A stretch of DNA of 49,035 bases, from the NCBI RefSeq assembly GCF_011355085.1, contig NZ_VXCP01000049.1, forward strand, positions 1-49,035, written 5' to 3'. The notes beneath the pieces were generated by a model, which was not told where the DNA came from, did not search any database, and was given only the letters and a program-made list of their open reading frames with translations. Position numbers and translations under genes: made by a program. This stretch comes from Pseudomonas akapageensis. GTDB lineage: Bacteria > Pseudomonadota > Gammaproteobacteria > Pseudomonadales > Pseudomonadaceae. Positions 8,593 to 16,975 of this stretch are shown piece by piece (the first letter of the stretch is position 1; the number at the start of each line of letters is the position of its first letter).

Positions 8593-8712
8593 CGGGGTTC
8601 CTCTAGCAGGTATGACGCGAGGGGCGTCGTCCGTTTTTTTGTTTTGTGAGGCTGCGCCCAGGCTGGGCGTCCATTGAAGCTACGCAATCGATTTTAAAAA
8701 AACAAGTTGATT

Positions 8713-8730
8713 TTTTACTGGTGGTAAATT
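8713..8730. promoter_or_regulatory. Candidate operator in the divergent promoter region
   Basis: TTTAC-TGGTG-GTAAA, an interrupted palindrome inside an AT-rich stretch between the divergent binding-protein and oxidoreductase genes, about 50 bases before the oxidoreductase ATG. The XRE-cupin regulator encoded after the oxidoreductase is the natural candidate to bind it. Based on symmetry and position only. Confidence 0.3.
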
Positions 8731-8780
8731 TCTATAGGCAAAATAAAAAGCCCGAACGATGGGTATCGAGGAGCTGCGCC

Positions 8781-10739
8781 ATGCCGACCAACCAAGCCTT
8801 TTCACACCTGTTCGAACCCCTGCAGATCCGCGGCAAACGCCTGAAGAACCGGATCATGTCCAGCGGCCACGACACCTCGATGCCGACCGACAACCTGGTC
8901 AACGAGCAACTGATCGCCTACCACCGCGCCCGTGCCGAAGGCGGCGCCGGCCTGATCATCCTGCAAGTGGCGGGCGTGCACGACAGTGCGCGCTACACCT
9001 CCCACGTGCTGATGGCCACCGACGACGAATGCATCGAAGGCTACCGGCGCCTGGCCGAAACCTGCCATGCCCACGGCACCGTCGTGCTGTCGCAGATCTT
9101 CCACCCGGGACGGGAAATCATGGAGTCCAGCGATGGTCTGCTGGCCGTCGCCTACTCCCCTTCCGCGGTACCCAATGAACGCTTCCGGGTCATGCCCCGT
9201 GCGCTCGACCAGGCAATGATCGATGAGATCGTCGCCGGCTATGGCGCTGCCGCCCGGCGCTTGCATGCGGCCGGCCTGGATGGCGTGGAGATCGTCGCCA
9301 GCCATGGTTACCTGCCCGCGCAATTCATCAATCCACGGGTCAATCGCCGTACCGACGACTACAACGGCGAGCTGCCCCAGCGCCTGCGCTTCCTGCGCGA
9401 GGTCATCGCCGCCGTACGCGCCGCCACCGATGAGCAGTTCATCATTGGCCTGCGCATCTCTGCCGATGAGCGCGACCCCGAAGGCCTGACCGAAGACGAA
9501 TCCCTGGCAGCGGTGCAGGCCCTGCAGCAACAACTGGACTACGTGCATCTGGTCGCCGGTACCTCGGCGTCGCTGGGCGGTGCCATCCATATCGTGCCGC
9601 CCATGGCCATCGAAGCGGCTTACCTGGCCAAGGATGCCGCCACGTTCAAGGCCAGCCTGGCCGTACCGGTGTTCGTCACCGGGCGCATCAACCAACCCCA
9701 GGAAGCCGAGCTGATCATCGCCCGCGGCCAGGCCGATGTCTGCGGCATGACCCGCGCGCTGATCTGCGATCCGCAGATGCCGAACAAGACCGACAGCGGC
9801 CGTGCCGAAGACGTGCGCGCCTGCATCGCCTGCAACCAGGCCTGCATCGGGCACTTCCACAAGGGCTTGCCGATTTCCTGCATCCAGCACCCGGAAACCG
9901 GCCGCGAACTGCGCTACGGCCAACTGCAACCGGCGGCCACGCGCAAGCGCATCATGATCGCCGGCGGCGGTCCGGCCGGTATGAAGGCGGCTGCCGTCGC
10001 GGCGCGGCGTGGTCATGACGTGACGCTTTACGAAGCCAGCGCGCAGCTCGGTGGCCAGGTGTTGCTTGCCCAACTGCTACCCCGCCGTGCCGAGTTCGGT
10101 GGCGCCAGCACCAACCTGCAACGAGAGATGGAACTGGCCGGGGTGCGGGTGGTGCGCAATACCCGGGTCGACCGCACCCTGGTCGAACGCGAACGCCCGG
10201 ATATGGTGATCGTCGCCACGGGCGCCGAGCCTTACTGGCCAACCTTCGAACGTGGCGGTGAACTGCAGGTGGTGGACGCCTGGCAAATCCTGCGTGACGA
10301 GGTCAAGCCGGGGCGTTCGGTGATGGTGGTGGACTGGCGCTGCGACTGGATCGGACCGGGCATTGCCGAACGCCTGATCCGCGCCGGTCACCAGGTGCAC
10401 CTGGCCGTCAACGGCACCCACTGCGGGGAAAGCCTGCCGCTGTACGTGCGCGACCACCTGGTCGGCGAACTGCATCGCCTGGGTGTGCCCATCACCCCTT
10501 ATGCACGCCTGTACGGCTGCGACGACAGCACCGTGTACCTGCAACACACCGCCAGCGGCGAGCCGATGCTGTTCGAGAACATCGATACCCTGGTGCTGTG
10601 CCAGGGGCATCAGCCGGTGGACACCCTGGCTGATGAGCTCAAGGGATTGGTGGAAATCAAGCGCATCGGTGACTGCCTGGCGCCGCGCACGGCCGAGGAA
10701 GCCATCTTCGAAGGCTTGAAAGTCGCCTGGGAGATCTGA
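8781..10739 (+). CDS. NADH:flavin oxidoreductase, OYE/FadH/DgcA-type, with 4Fe-4S motif
   Basis: 652 residues in three parts: an N-terminal FMN-binding old-yellow-enzyme barrel (about 1-340), a four-cysteine cluster motif CX2CX3CX11C (Cys348, 351, 355, 367), and a C-terminal FAD/NAD domain starting with IMIAGGGPAGM (391-401). This is the architecture of 2,4-dienoyl-CoA reductase, trimethylamine dehydrogenase and the dimethylglycine/N-methylproline demethylases DgcA and StcD. In this setting (BetI-like repressor, polyamine-type binding protein, XRE-cupin regulator) a demethylase or reductase of a methylated amine is the leading guess, not a proof. GAGGAG lies eight bases before the chosen ATG; the longer upstream frame is AT-rich non-coding DNA. 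Confidence 0.88.
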   Translation: MPTNQAFSHLFEPLQIRGKRLKNRIMSSGHDTSMPTDNLVNEQLIAYHRARAEGGAGLIILQVAGVHDSARYTSHVLMATDDECIEGYRRLAETCHAHGTVVLSQIFHPGREIMESSDGLLAVAYSPSAVPNERFRVMPRALDQAMIDEIVAGYGAAARRLHAAGLDGVEIVASHGYLPAQFINPRVNRRTDDYNGELPQRLRFLREVIAAVRAATDEQFIIGLRISADERDPEGLTEDESLAAVQALQQQLDYVHLVAGTSASLGGAIHIVPPMAIEAAYLAKDAATFKASLAVPVFVTGRINQPQEAELIIARGQADVCGMTRALICDPQMPNKTDSGRAEDVRACIACNQACIGHFHKGLPISCIQHPETGRELRYGQLQPAATRKRIMIAGGGPAGMKAAAVAARRGHDVTLYEASAQLGGQVLLAQLLPRRAEFGGASTNLQREMELAGVRVVRNTRVDRTLVERERPDMVIVATGAEPYWPTFERGGELQVVDAWQILRDEVKPGRSVMVVDWRCDWIGPGIAERLIRAGHQVHLAVNGTHCGESLPLYVRDHLVGELHRLGVPITPYARLYGCDDSTVYLQHTASGEPMLFENIDTLVLCQGHQPVDTLADELKGLVEIKRIGDCLAPRTAEEAIFEGLKVAWEI

Positions 10740-10788
10740 TGCTGCTTTATACTCCGGCTCTTTGTCCGCCAGAGGCCTGGAGCCTGCA

Positions 10789-11397
10789 ATGAGCAACAGC
10801 AGCCAAACGCCTTCTGCCAGCGCCGCGCCCAGCGGCGCGGCAGAGACGCATTTTCTCGGCACGCGAATCCGCGGCCTGCGCAAGCGCCGGGGCATGACCC
10901 TGGCCGCACTGGCCGAGATGAGCGAATTGACCGCCGGCTACATCAGCCAGCTGGAACGCAACCTCGCCTACCCGTCGATCCCCGCGCTGTTCAACATCGC
11001 CCGCAGCCTGGGCGTGACCATCCAGTGGTTCTTCGCCAGCGAAGCCAACACCGACCCGGAAGATGCCGGCTACGTAGTGCGCAAGAACAGTCGCCTGAGC
11101 GTGCATTACGAAGACGGTATCGTCGACCAGCTGCTCACTCCGCAACCGAACCGGCAACTGGAGATTCTCCATTCACGCTTCCCGCCGGGCACCTACAGCC
11201 AGGAAAGCTACAGCCATGAAGGCGAAGAGGCCGGCTTCCTGTTGTCCGGCAGCTTCGAGTTGTGGGTCGGAGAACGCTACTTCCAGCTCAATGAAGGCGA
11301 CAGCTTCAGCTTCTCCAGCCAGGAGCCGCATCGCTACGGCAATCCTGGCGAGGTGGATGCGGTGGTCATCTGGGTGATTACACCGCCGACGTTTTGA
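10789..11397 (+). CDS. XRE-cupin transcriptional regulator (PuuR/SutR type)
   Basis: 202 residues. A Ser/Ala-rich N-terminus is followed by an XRE helix-turn-helix (about 22-80: IRGLRKRRGMTLAALAEMSE, then GYISQLERN) and a small cupin domain (about 120-195) with HEGEEAGFLLSG and GDSFSFSSQEPHRYGN. Family members sense a small ligand through the cupin and regulate adjacent catabolic or uptake genes. It lies 49 bases after the oxidoreductase on the same strand, probably the same operon, with GGAG six bases before the ATG. Its stop codon ends one base before the oppositely oriented dehydrogenase gene. Confidence 0.88.
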   Translation: MSNSSQTPSASAAPSGAAETHFLGTRIRGLRKRRGMTLAALAEMSELTAGYISQLERNLAYPSIPALFNIARSLGVTIQWFFASEANTDPEDAGYVVRKNSRLSVHYEDGIVDQLLTPQPNRQLEILHSRFPPGTYSQESYSHEGEEAGFLLSGSFELWVGERYFQLNEGDSFSFSSQEPHRYGNPGEVDAVVIWVITPPTF

Positions 11398-11398
11398 A

Positions 11399-12982
11399 CT
11401 AGGTCAAAGCGGCGACGGTCGCCTTGCCGTTGACCAGGCGTTGGATCCCCAGCGGGTTGCTGTCGCGCAACGCCTCGGGCAGCAATGCATCGGGATAGTT
11501 CTGGAAACACACCGGCCGCAAGAAACGGTCGATCGCCAGGGTGCCGACCGAAGTACCGCGTGCATCGGAGGTCGCCGGATACGGGCCGCCGTGCACCATC
11601 GCCTCGCAGACCTCGACACCGGTCGGGTAACCATTGAGCAATAGGCGCCCGGCCTTCTGCTCGAGCAACGCAATCAGGCCGGCACGGTCCTGCAAGTCGG
11701 CGGCTTCGGCAATCAGCGTCACGGTCAATTGACCGTGCAGACTTGCCACCGCTTGCTCCAGCTGCGCGTCATCGGCCAGTTCGACCAGCACCGTGGCCGG
11801 CCCGAACACTTCTTCCTGCAAGACCTCATCGCCTTCAAGCAACAGGCTGGCCTGGGCCTTGAACAGGTGTGGCTGGGCCTGATAGTCCGACTGCCATTGC
11901 CCGGCCAGCAGTTCCGTGCCGGGGTGAGCCTGCAAGCGCGCGATGCCTTGGGCGTAACTGCCAAGCGTGCCGGCGTTGAGCATGGTCTGTGCCGGTTGAT
12001 CGGCCATGTTCGCGGCGAACTGTTGTTGGAAACGGCTGAAGGCCGGTGAGCGCACCCCGAGGATCAACCCCGGGTTGGTGCAGAACTGCCCGCAGCCTAT
12101 CACCACCGATGCCGCCAGTTCAGCGGCGATGGCCTCGCCCCGCTGCTCCAGCGCCTGGGGCAGCAACAATACCGGGTTGATGCTCGACATCTCGGCGAAC
12201 ACCGGGATCGGTTGCGGCCGTGCCGCGGCCATGTCGCACAGGGCACGGCCACCTTTGAGCGATCCGGTAAAACCGACCGCCTGGATCGCCGGGTGCTTGA
12301 CCAGCCACTCGCCGACGCCGCCACCGTAAATCATGTTGAACACGCCGCCTGGCATGCCCGTGCGCTCAGCTGCGCGGACGATTGCACTGGCCACCCACTC
12401 GGATGTCGTCATGTGCCCACTATGGGCCTTGAACACCACCGGACATCCGGCAGCCAGCGCGGCAGCGGTATCGCCGCCGGCGGTGGAAAACGCCAGCGGA
12501 AAATTGCTCGCCCCGAACACCGCCACCGGGCCGACGCCGATGCGGTACTGGCGCAGGTCCGCGCGCGGCAAGGGCTTGCGTTCAGGCATGGCAGTGTCGA
12601 TCCGCGCCCCGTAAAAATCGCCCCGACGCAACACCTGGGCGAACAGCCGCAGTTGCCCGCTGGTGCGCGCCTGTTCGCCCTGGATACGCGCTGTGGGCAG
12701 CGCGGTTTCCTGGCAGACCGTGGCGATGAAGTCATCGCCCAAGGCATCCAGCTCATCGGCAATGGCCTCGAGAAACTCGCCGCGCCGCACCGCGGTCACC
12801 TGGCGATAAAGCGGATAGGCTTGCGCCGCTGCCTGGGCCGCAGCATCGACCTCTTCACGGGTCGCCTGGATGAATTGAACAGGCAGTGCCTTACCCGTGG
12901 TGGCGTCGCGGCTTTGCAGCAGCACATCACCCTGGCCGCTGCGAGCGCCCGCAATGAAGTTCTGCCCGGTGAGAGTCACCAT
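11399..12982 (-). CDS. Alpha-ketoglutarate semialdehyde (2,5-dioxovalerate) dehydrogenase
   Basis: 527 residues of the aldehyde dehydrogenase superfamily, with the length and insert pattern of KGSADH. The cofactor region has VGPVAVFGASNFPLAFS; catalytic Glu264 lies in VFAEMSSINP and nucleophile Cys301 in GQFCTNPG. The enzyme oxidises 2,5-dioxopentanoate to 2-oxoglutarate, the last step of pentonate, glucarate and hydroxyproline routes. AGGAGG precedes the ATG. It is the last gene of the operon MFS, dehydratase, AraD1-like, KGSADH (35-base gap to the previous gene), so here it should finish a non-phosphorylative C5 sugar-acid pathway. Confidence 0.92.
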   Translation of the reverse strand: MVTLTGQNFIAGARSGQGDVLLQSRDATTGKALPVQFIQATREEVDAAAQAAAQAYPLYRQVTAVRRGEFLEAIADELDALGDDFIATVCQETALPTARIQGEQARTSGQLRLFAQVLRRGDFYGARIDTAMPERKPLPRADLRQYRIGVGPVAVFGASNFPLAFSTAGGDTAAALAAGCPVVFKAHSGHMTTSEWVASAIVRAAERTGMPGGVFNMIYGGGVGEWLVKHPAIQAVGFTGSLKGGRALCDMAAARPQPIPVFAEMSSINPVLLLPQALEQRGEAIAAELAASVVIGCGQFCTNPGLILGVRSPAFSRFQQQFAANMADQPAQTMLNAGTLGSYAQGIARLQAHPGTELLAGQWQSDYQAQPHLFKAQASLLLEGDEVLQEEVFGPATVLVELADDAQLEQAVASLHGQLTVTLIAEAADLQDRAGLIALLEQKAGRLLLNGYPTGVEVCEAMVHGGPYPATSDARGTSVGTLAIDRFLRPVCFQNYPDALLPEALRDSNPLGIQRLVNGKATVAALT

Positions 12983-13017
12983 ATTGGCCTCCTTGAAGGT
13001 GATTGGGGGATGAGCGC

Positions 13018-14013
13018 TCACAGCGCTCGCACGCCGCCCGGTTGCAGGGGTGCGGCACTTTCGCCGATGGGGTTGATCAGTGGCGCGCCGAACGCATCGA
13101 CGCTGATCTCGAAACTGTCACCCGGCCGGGTCTTGATGCCATCGGCAAAGGACAGGGTCGCCGTGCCGAAGTAATGAATGTGCACGTCACCGGGGCGCAG
13201 GAACTGGGCGTACTTGAAGTGGTGATATTCAAGGTTTTCCAGGCTGTGGCACATGTTGTCTTCGCCGCTTAGAAACTCCTTCTCCCAGACCACTTCGCCG
13301 TTGCGGCGAATGCGGCTCATGCCCGCCAGGTGACGCGGCAACTCGCCGGTGCGCAGTTCCGGACCGTAGGCGCAGAAGCGCAACTTGGAATGGGCCAGGT
13401 ACAGGTAATTGCGTCGCTCGGTGACATGGTCGGAAAACTCGTTGCCGAGGGCGAAGCCCAGGCGATAGGGCTGGCCGTCGTCGCCGATCACGTAGAGACC
13501 CGTCAATTCGGGTTCCTCGCCGGCATCCTCGGCGAACGGCGGTACAGGAAACGCAGCGCCGGGGCGCACGACAATGCTGCCATCGCCCTTGTAGAACCAC
13601 TCGGGCTGGGCGCCGACCTTGCCGGGCTCGGGCTTGCCGCCCTCCACGCCCCACTTGAAGATGCGCATGGTGTCGGTCAGCGCGGCTTCGCCCTGATCGG
13701 CCTGCTGGTGCATCTTGTCGCGCGTCGAAGCGCTGCCCAGATGGGTCAGGCCGGTGCCACTGATCAGGCAGTGCGCCGGGTCTTCGTGGTCCAGGGGTGC
13801 CAGCACGCTGCCGCTGCGCAGCAGGTCTGGGTAAAGCGGGCCGACTTCGCTGCCGCGCAAGGCGACTTCATCGGTCAGGGTGCGCCTGGCACGGATGGCG
13901 GCCAGGGCCAGTTCGCGGGTACTGACGGTGGCATTCACGACGTGCACCCGCTCGCCTTCGACAAGACCAACCTGACGCTGGCCGGCCACGTTTTCAAACT
14001 GAATCAACCTCAT
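13018..14013 (-). CDS. AraD1/GguC-type FAH-family protein (2-keto-3-deoxy-pentonate dehydratase candidate)
   Basis: 331 residues of the fumarylacetoacetate hydrolase superfamily. Metal ligands are probably Glu167, Glu169 (EEPEL) and Asp195 in FALGNEFSDH, followed by a lid region. The length and opening MRLIQFEN fit the AraD1/GguC branch, proposed to dehydrate 2-keto-3-deoxy-L-pentonates to 2,5-dioxopentanoate. In this operon the substrate would come from the RhmD-like dehydratase and the product would go to the semialdehyde dehydrogenase. The function is assigned by family and neighbours; the sugar acid's stereochemistry cannot be read. Confidence 0.85.
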   Translation of the reverse strand: MRLIQFENVAGQRQVGLVEGERVHVVNATVSTRELALAAIRARRTLTDEVALRGSEVGPLYPDLLRSGSVLAPLDHEDPAHCLISGTGLTHLGSASTRDKMHQQADQGEAALTDTMRIFKWGVEGGKPEPGKVGAQPEWFYKGDGSIVVRPGAAFPVPPFAEDAGEEPELTGLYVIGDDGQPYRLGFALGNEFSDHVTERRNYLYLAHSKLRFCAYGPELRTGELPRHLAGMSRIRRNGEVVWEKEFLSGEDNMCHSLENLEYHHFKYAQFLRPGDVHIHYFGTATLSFADGIKTRPGDSFEISVDAFGAPLINPIGESAAPLQPGGVRAL

Positions 14014-14039
14014 GGAATCTGCTCCCGATAGTCAGGCAA

Positions 14040-14062
14040 GGCACCGCTCGCGGAGCGGCGCC
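14040..14062 (-). promoter_or_regulatory. Intra-operon stem-loop
   Basis: GGCACCGCTC and GAGCGGCGCC pair with one mismatch around GCG, in the 57-base gap between the enolase-type dehydratase and the AraD1-like gene. There is no T-run, so it is more likely an RNA stability or processing element than a terminator. Confidence 0.45.
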
Positions 14063-14070
14063 TGAAGTGG

Positions 14071-15246
14071 TCACTCGATGATGTTGAAGTCGCCGAGGTA
14101 CTCGTCGCTGATTTCCAGGCCCAGGCCTGGCTTGTCGTCGTCGAGCTGAATGTAGCCCTTGACCGGTTGCGGCTCGCCCTTGAACACGTAGTAGAACAAT
14201 TCGTTGCCGACTTCGACGTCGAACACCGGGAAGAACTCGGCCATGGGCGAGGCCGTGGTGGACATGGTCAGGTGGTAGTTGTGCATCTGCCCGGCGTGAG
14301 GGATCACCGGCACCGACCAGGCTTCGGCCATGGCGTTGATCTTGCGCGCCGCCGTGATACCGCCCACGCGATTGGTGTCGTACTGGATGACGTCCACGGC
14401 GCGGCGCTCGAGCAGGTCCTTGAAGCCATAGGAGGTGAACTCGTGCTCGCCGCCGGAGATCGGCATGATGCCCATCTTCTTCAGCTCGATGTAGCCTTCG
14501 ATGTCGTCGGCAATTACTGGTTCTTCCAGCCAGCGCGGTTCGAATTCGGCCAGTTTGGGCAGCATCCGGCGGGCGTATTCCAGGGTCCAGCCCATGTAGC
14601 ATTCGAGCATGATGTCGACGTCGGGGCCGGCCAGTTCGCGCAAGGCACGCACCTGTTCGATATTGCGGCGCATGCCCGCCGGGCCATCTTTGGGCCCGTA
14701 GCCGAAGCGCATTTTCAGCGCGGTGAAACCCTGGTTGAGGTAACCCTGGGCCTCTTCCAGAAACAGGTCGAGGTTGTCGTTGGCGTAGAGCTTGGAGGCG
14801 TAGGTCCAGATCTTTTCCTTGGTCCGGCCTCCGAGCAGCTTGAACACCGGTTTGTTCACCGCCTTGCCCATGATGTCCCAGATGGCGATGTCGATCGCCG
14901 AGATCGCCGCCATGCCGATGCCCTTGCGACCCCAGGCGTGGCTCTGGCGGTACATTTTCTGCCAGATATATTCGTTGTCGAAGGGGTCTTCACCGATGGC
15001 GATCGGGGCCAGGTAGGTGTCGATGATTTCCTTGGCCACGCGCGGCGCCAGGGCGCAGTTGCCGATACCGACGATGCCGGTGTCGGTTTCCACTTCAACC
15101 ACCAGCCAGCCGTGGAAGCGGAACGAGCCCATGGCGTCACCGCGTTCGAACAGGATGTCGCTGGCGTTGGTGCAGAAGTGCGCCTGGGGCGGCACGACCT
15201 TGCCTTTCCATTCGAAGACACGGGTACGGATGGATTTGATTTTCAT
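14071..15246 (-). CDS. RhmD-like enolase-superfamily sugar-acid dehydratase
   Basis: 391 residues of the mandelate racemase/enolase superfamily, closest in memory to the L-rhamnonate dehydratase subgroup. Metal ligands are probably Glu215 (MLECYMGW), Glu241 or Glu242 (WLEEPV) and Glu267 (SGGEHEF); the catalytic His is His317 in VIPHAGQ. E. coli RhmD has Asp at the first ligand position, whereas this protein has Glu. Together with the FAH-family protein and KGSADH downstream it fits the L-lyxonate degradation pathway described in P. aeruginosa, or an L-arabinonate-like variant. AGGAG precedes the ATG at 15246; the longer upstream frame lacks conservation. Confidence 0.87.
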   Translation of the reverse strand: MKIKSIRTRVFEWKGKVVPPQAHFCTNASDILFERGDAMGSFRFHGWLVVEVETDTGIVGIGNCALAPRVAKEIIDTYLAPIAIGEDPFDNEYIWQKMYRQSHAWGRKGIGMAAISAIDIAIWDIMGKAVNKPVFKLLGGRTKEKIWTYASKLYANDNLDLFLEEAQGYLNQGFTALKMRFGYGPKDGPAGMRRNIEQVRALRELAGPDVDIMLECYMGWTLEYARRMLPKLAEFEPRWLEEPVIADDIEGYIELKKMGIMPISGGEHEFTSYGFKDLLERRAVDVIQYDTNRVGGITAARKINAMAEAWSVPVIPHAGQMHNYHLTMSTTASPMAEFFPVFDVEVGNELFYYVFKGEPQPVKGYIQLDDDKPGLGLEISDEYLGDFNIIE

Positions 15247-15272
15247 GTGTACAGCTCCTATCGAGGCGTCGA

Positions 15273-16598
15273 TCAGTGGGCGCGTGCCGGTGCTACCGGC
15301 TGCGGCTTGTCGGTGGTTTGTTTGTTCAAGCGGCAAATCATCAGGGCACCGATCACGGCGACACAGGCCAGGGCGAACATGCCGGCACGCGGGTCACCGA
15401 ATTGGCTTTCCATCAGGGTTTTCAGGTTCGGTGCGACGAAGCCACCGAGGTTGCCCAGCGAGTTGATCAGGGCAATGCCCCCGGCGGCGGCGGCACCGCT
15501 CAGGTAGCTGGTGGGGATGGTCCAGAACAGCGGTTGCACCGCGACGAATCCGGCCGCGGCAAAGCAGAAGGCAACGACCACCGGCACCAGGCTCGAGCCC
15601 AGCGCCGAGGCGGCGATACCGGCTGCGGCCATGCTCAGCATGCACACCGCCATGCGTCGGTGCTCGCCGGTTCGGTCGGCGTAGCGGGTCACCAGGCGGG
15701 TCACCACCAGGGCGCAGAGCCAGGGAATGGCTGTCAGCAGGCCCACGCTCAGGCCGACCTTGCCGTCGAGGAAGCTGGCGATGCGGGTAGGCAGGTAGAA
15801 GACCACACCGTACACGCTCATCTGCACCGTGAAGTAAACCAGGCAGAACTTCATGACCTGGGCGTTGCGCAGTGCATTGAAAAAGCCCGTGGGACTGTGG
15901 CCCTGCTTTTGCGAATCCTCCAGCGCCAGGCGCTGTTCAAGCGCGGCCTTCTCTTCGTCACTGAGCCAGGTGGCATTGCGCGGACGGTTGACCAGATAGA
16001 AGTAAGCAGCGATGCCGACAGTCGACGCCATGATCCCTTCGACCACGAACAGCCACTGCCAATTGCGCAGGCCGAACACGCCCTGGAACTCCAGCAGCCA
16101 GCCGGACAACGGGCCACCCAGCACCAGCGCCAGCGGCAGGCCGAAGTAGAACAGGCCCAGTGCCTGGCCGCGGCTTTGCGACGGGAACCAGTAGGTGAGG
16201 TAAAGAATGATCCCCGGGAAGAAGCCGGCTTCGGCAACCCCCAGCAGGAAGCGCAATACGTAGAAGGTCTGGGCATCGTGGGCAAACATCATCCCTGCCG
16301 AGACCAGGCCCCAGGTGACCATGATCCGGCACAGCCAGACCTTGGCGCCGAGGCGGTGCAGCATCAGGTTGCTGGGGACTTCGAAGAAAGCGTAACCGAT
16401 GAAAAAGATACTGGCGCCAAAGGCGAAAGCGGCGTCGCCAAGCCCGGTGTCGGCCTGCAGGAAGGAGCGTGCATAACCGACGTTGGCCCGATCGATGAAG
16501 GCCAGCACGTACATCAGGATGAGAAAGGGCAGAAGCCGCCGACGGCTTTTCGAGATCGCCTCGGCGAGGTGCGAGGTGCTGGTGTCGATTATTGTCAT
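15273..16598 (-). CDS. MFS transporter, anion:cation symporter family (sugar-acid importer)
   Basis: 441 residues with about 12 membrane segments in two halves, split by a cytoplasmic loop around 225-245 (DSQKQGHSP). Family marks include FIDRANVGYA near TM1 and FLLGVAEAGFFPGIILYLTYW in TM4, as in tartrate, galactonate, phthalate and rhamnonate carriers of the ACS family. First gene of the KGSADH operon, 26 bases before the dehydratase, so it likely imports that pathway's sugar acid by proton symport. GGAG lies seven bases before the ATG. Candidate operators sit about 100-150 bases upstream. Confidence 0.9.
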   Translation of the reverse strand: MTIIDTSTSHLAEAISKSRRRLLPFLILMYVLAFIDRANVGYARSFLQADTGLGDAAFAFGASIFFIGYAFFEVPSNLMLHRLGAKVWLCRIMVTWGLVSAGMMFAHDAQTFYVLRFLLGVAEAGFFPGIILYLTYWFPSQSRGQALGLFYFGLPLALVLGGPLSGWLLEFQGVFGLRNWQWLFVVEGIMASTVGIAAYFYLVNRPRNATWLSDEEKAALEQRLALEDSQKQGHSPTGFFNALRNAQVMKFCLVYFTVQMSVYGVVFYLPTRIASFLDGKVGLSVGLLTAIPWLCALVVTRLVTRYADRTGEHRRMAVCMLSMAAAGIAASALGSSLVPVVVAFCFAAAGFVAVQPLFWTIPTSYLSGAAAAGGIALINSLGNLGGFVAPNLKTLMESQFGDPRAGMFALACVAVIGALMICRLNKQTTDKPQPVAPARAH

Positions 16599-16701
16599 TG
16601 TGAGTCTCCGCTTTGCCTTCGAGGGTTCTGCCGCAGCAACAGAACCGGCTTTTTGTCATTGGGATCGAGGTGAACTCGATGGGCTGACTGTAGCGAGACG
16701 G

Positions 16702-16751
16702 GTGATATCCAGCTAATCACTTATGGGCATTCAGTGATAACCCTGGGTGAT
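16702..16751 (-). promoter_or_regulatory. Candidate operators upstream of the sugar-acid operon
   Basis: ATAACC-CTG-GGTGAT at 16737-16751 is a 6-3-6 imperfect palindrome, preceded by GTGAT-N9-ATCAC at 16702-16720. The first closely matches the palindromes in front of the second MFS operon and tctC (20399-20450). Shared sites suggest one regulator for both operons; the LysR protein at 23714 is the only regulator gene inside this part of the island. Confidence 0.5.
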
Positions 16752-16782
16752 AGCTTGCGATCGAGTTGAATCGGATGTTTAC

Positions 16783-16893
16783 CTCGTTCCCACGCGCAGC
16801 AAAGGAATGCATCCGGAGACGCTCTGCGTCGCGCTCGCGCAGGTCGACGCAGAGCATCTGGCACGGCATTCCCACGCGGAGCGTGGGAACGAG
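16783..16893. repeat. Pseudomonas intergenic inverted repeat, copy 3
   Basis: A 111-base element with the same ends as copies 1 and 2: CTCGTTCCCACGCGCAGC on the left and CGGAGCGTGGGAACGAG on the right. The left hairpin is damaged (CAGCAAAGGAATGC in place of CTGCGTGGGAATGC) while the right is intact. It lies between the terminator of the PdxA operon and the promoter region of the sugar-acid operon. Confidence 0.88.
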
Positions 16894-16917
16894 TTAAGAG
16901 GGTTTTGCTTTGACCAT

Positions 16918-16949
16918 AAAAAGCATCCCCATGCGGGTGCATGGGGATG
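16918..16949 (-). terminator. Rho-independent terminator of the PdxA/amidohydrolase/MFS operon
   Basis: CATCCCCATGC and GCATGGGGATG (11 bp, perfect) enclose a 4-base loop; on the minus strand this is followed by CTTTTT. It lies about 27 bases past the stop codon of the PdxA-like gene. Confidence 0.85.
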
Positions 16950-16975
16950 TGGGGGAAGGTTTAAAGAGGGGAAAT

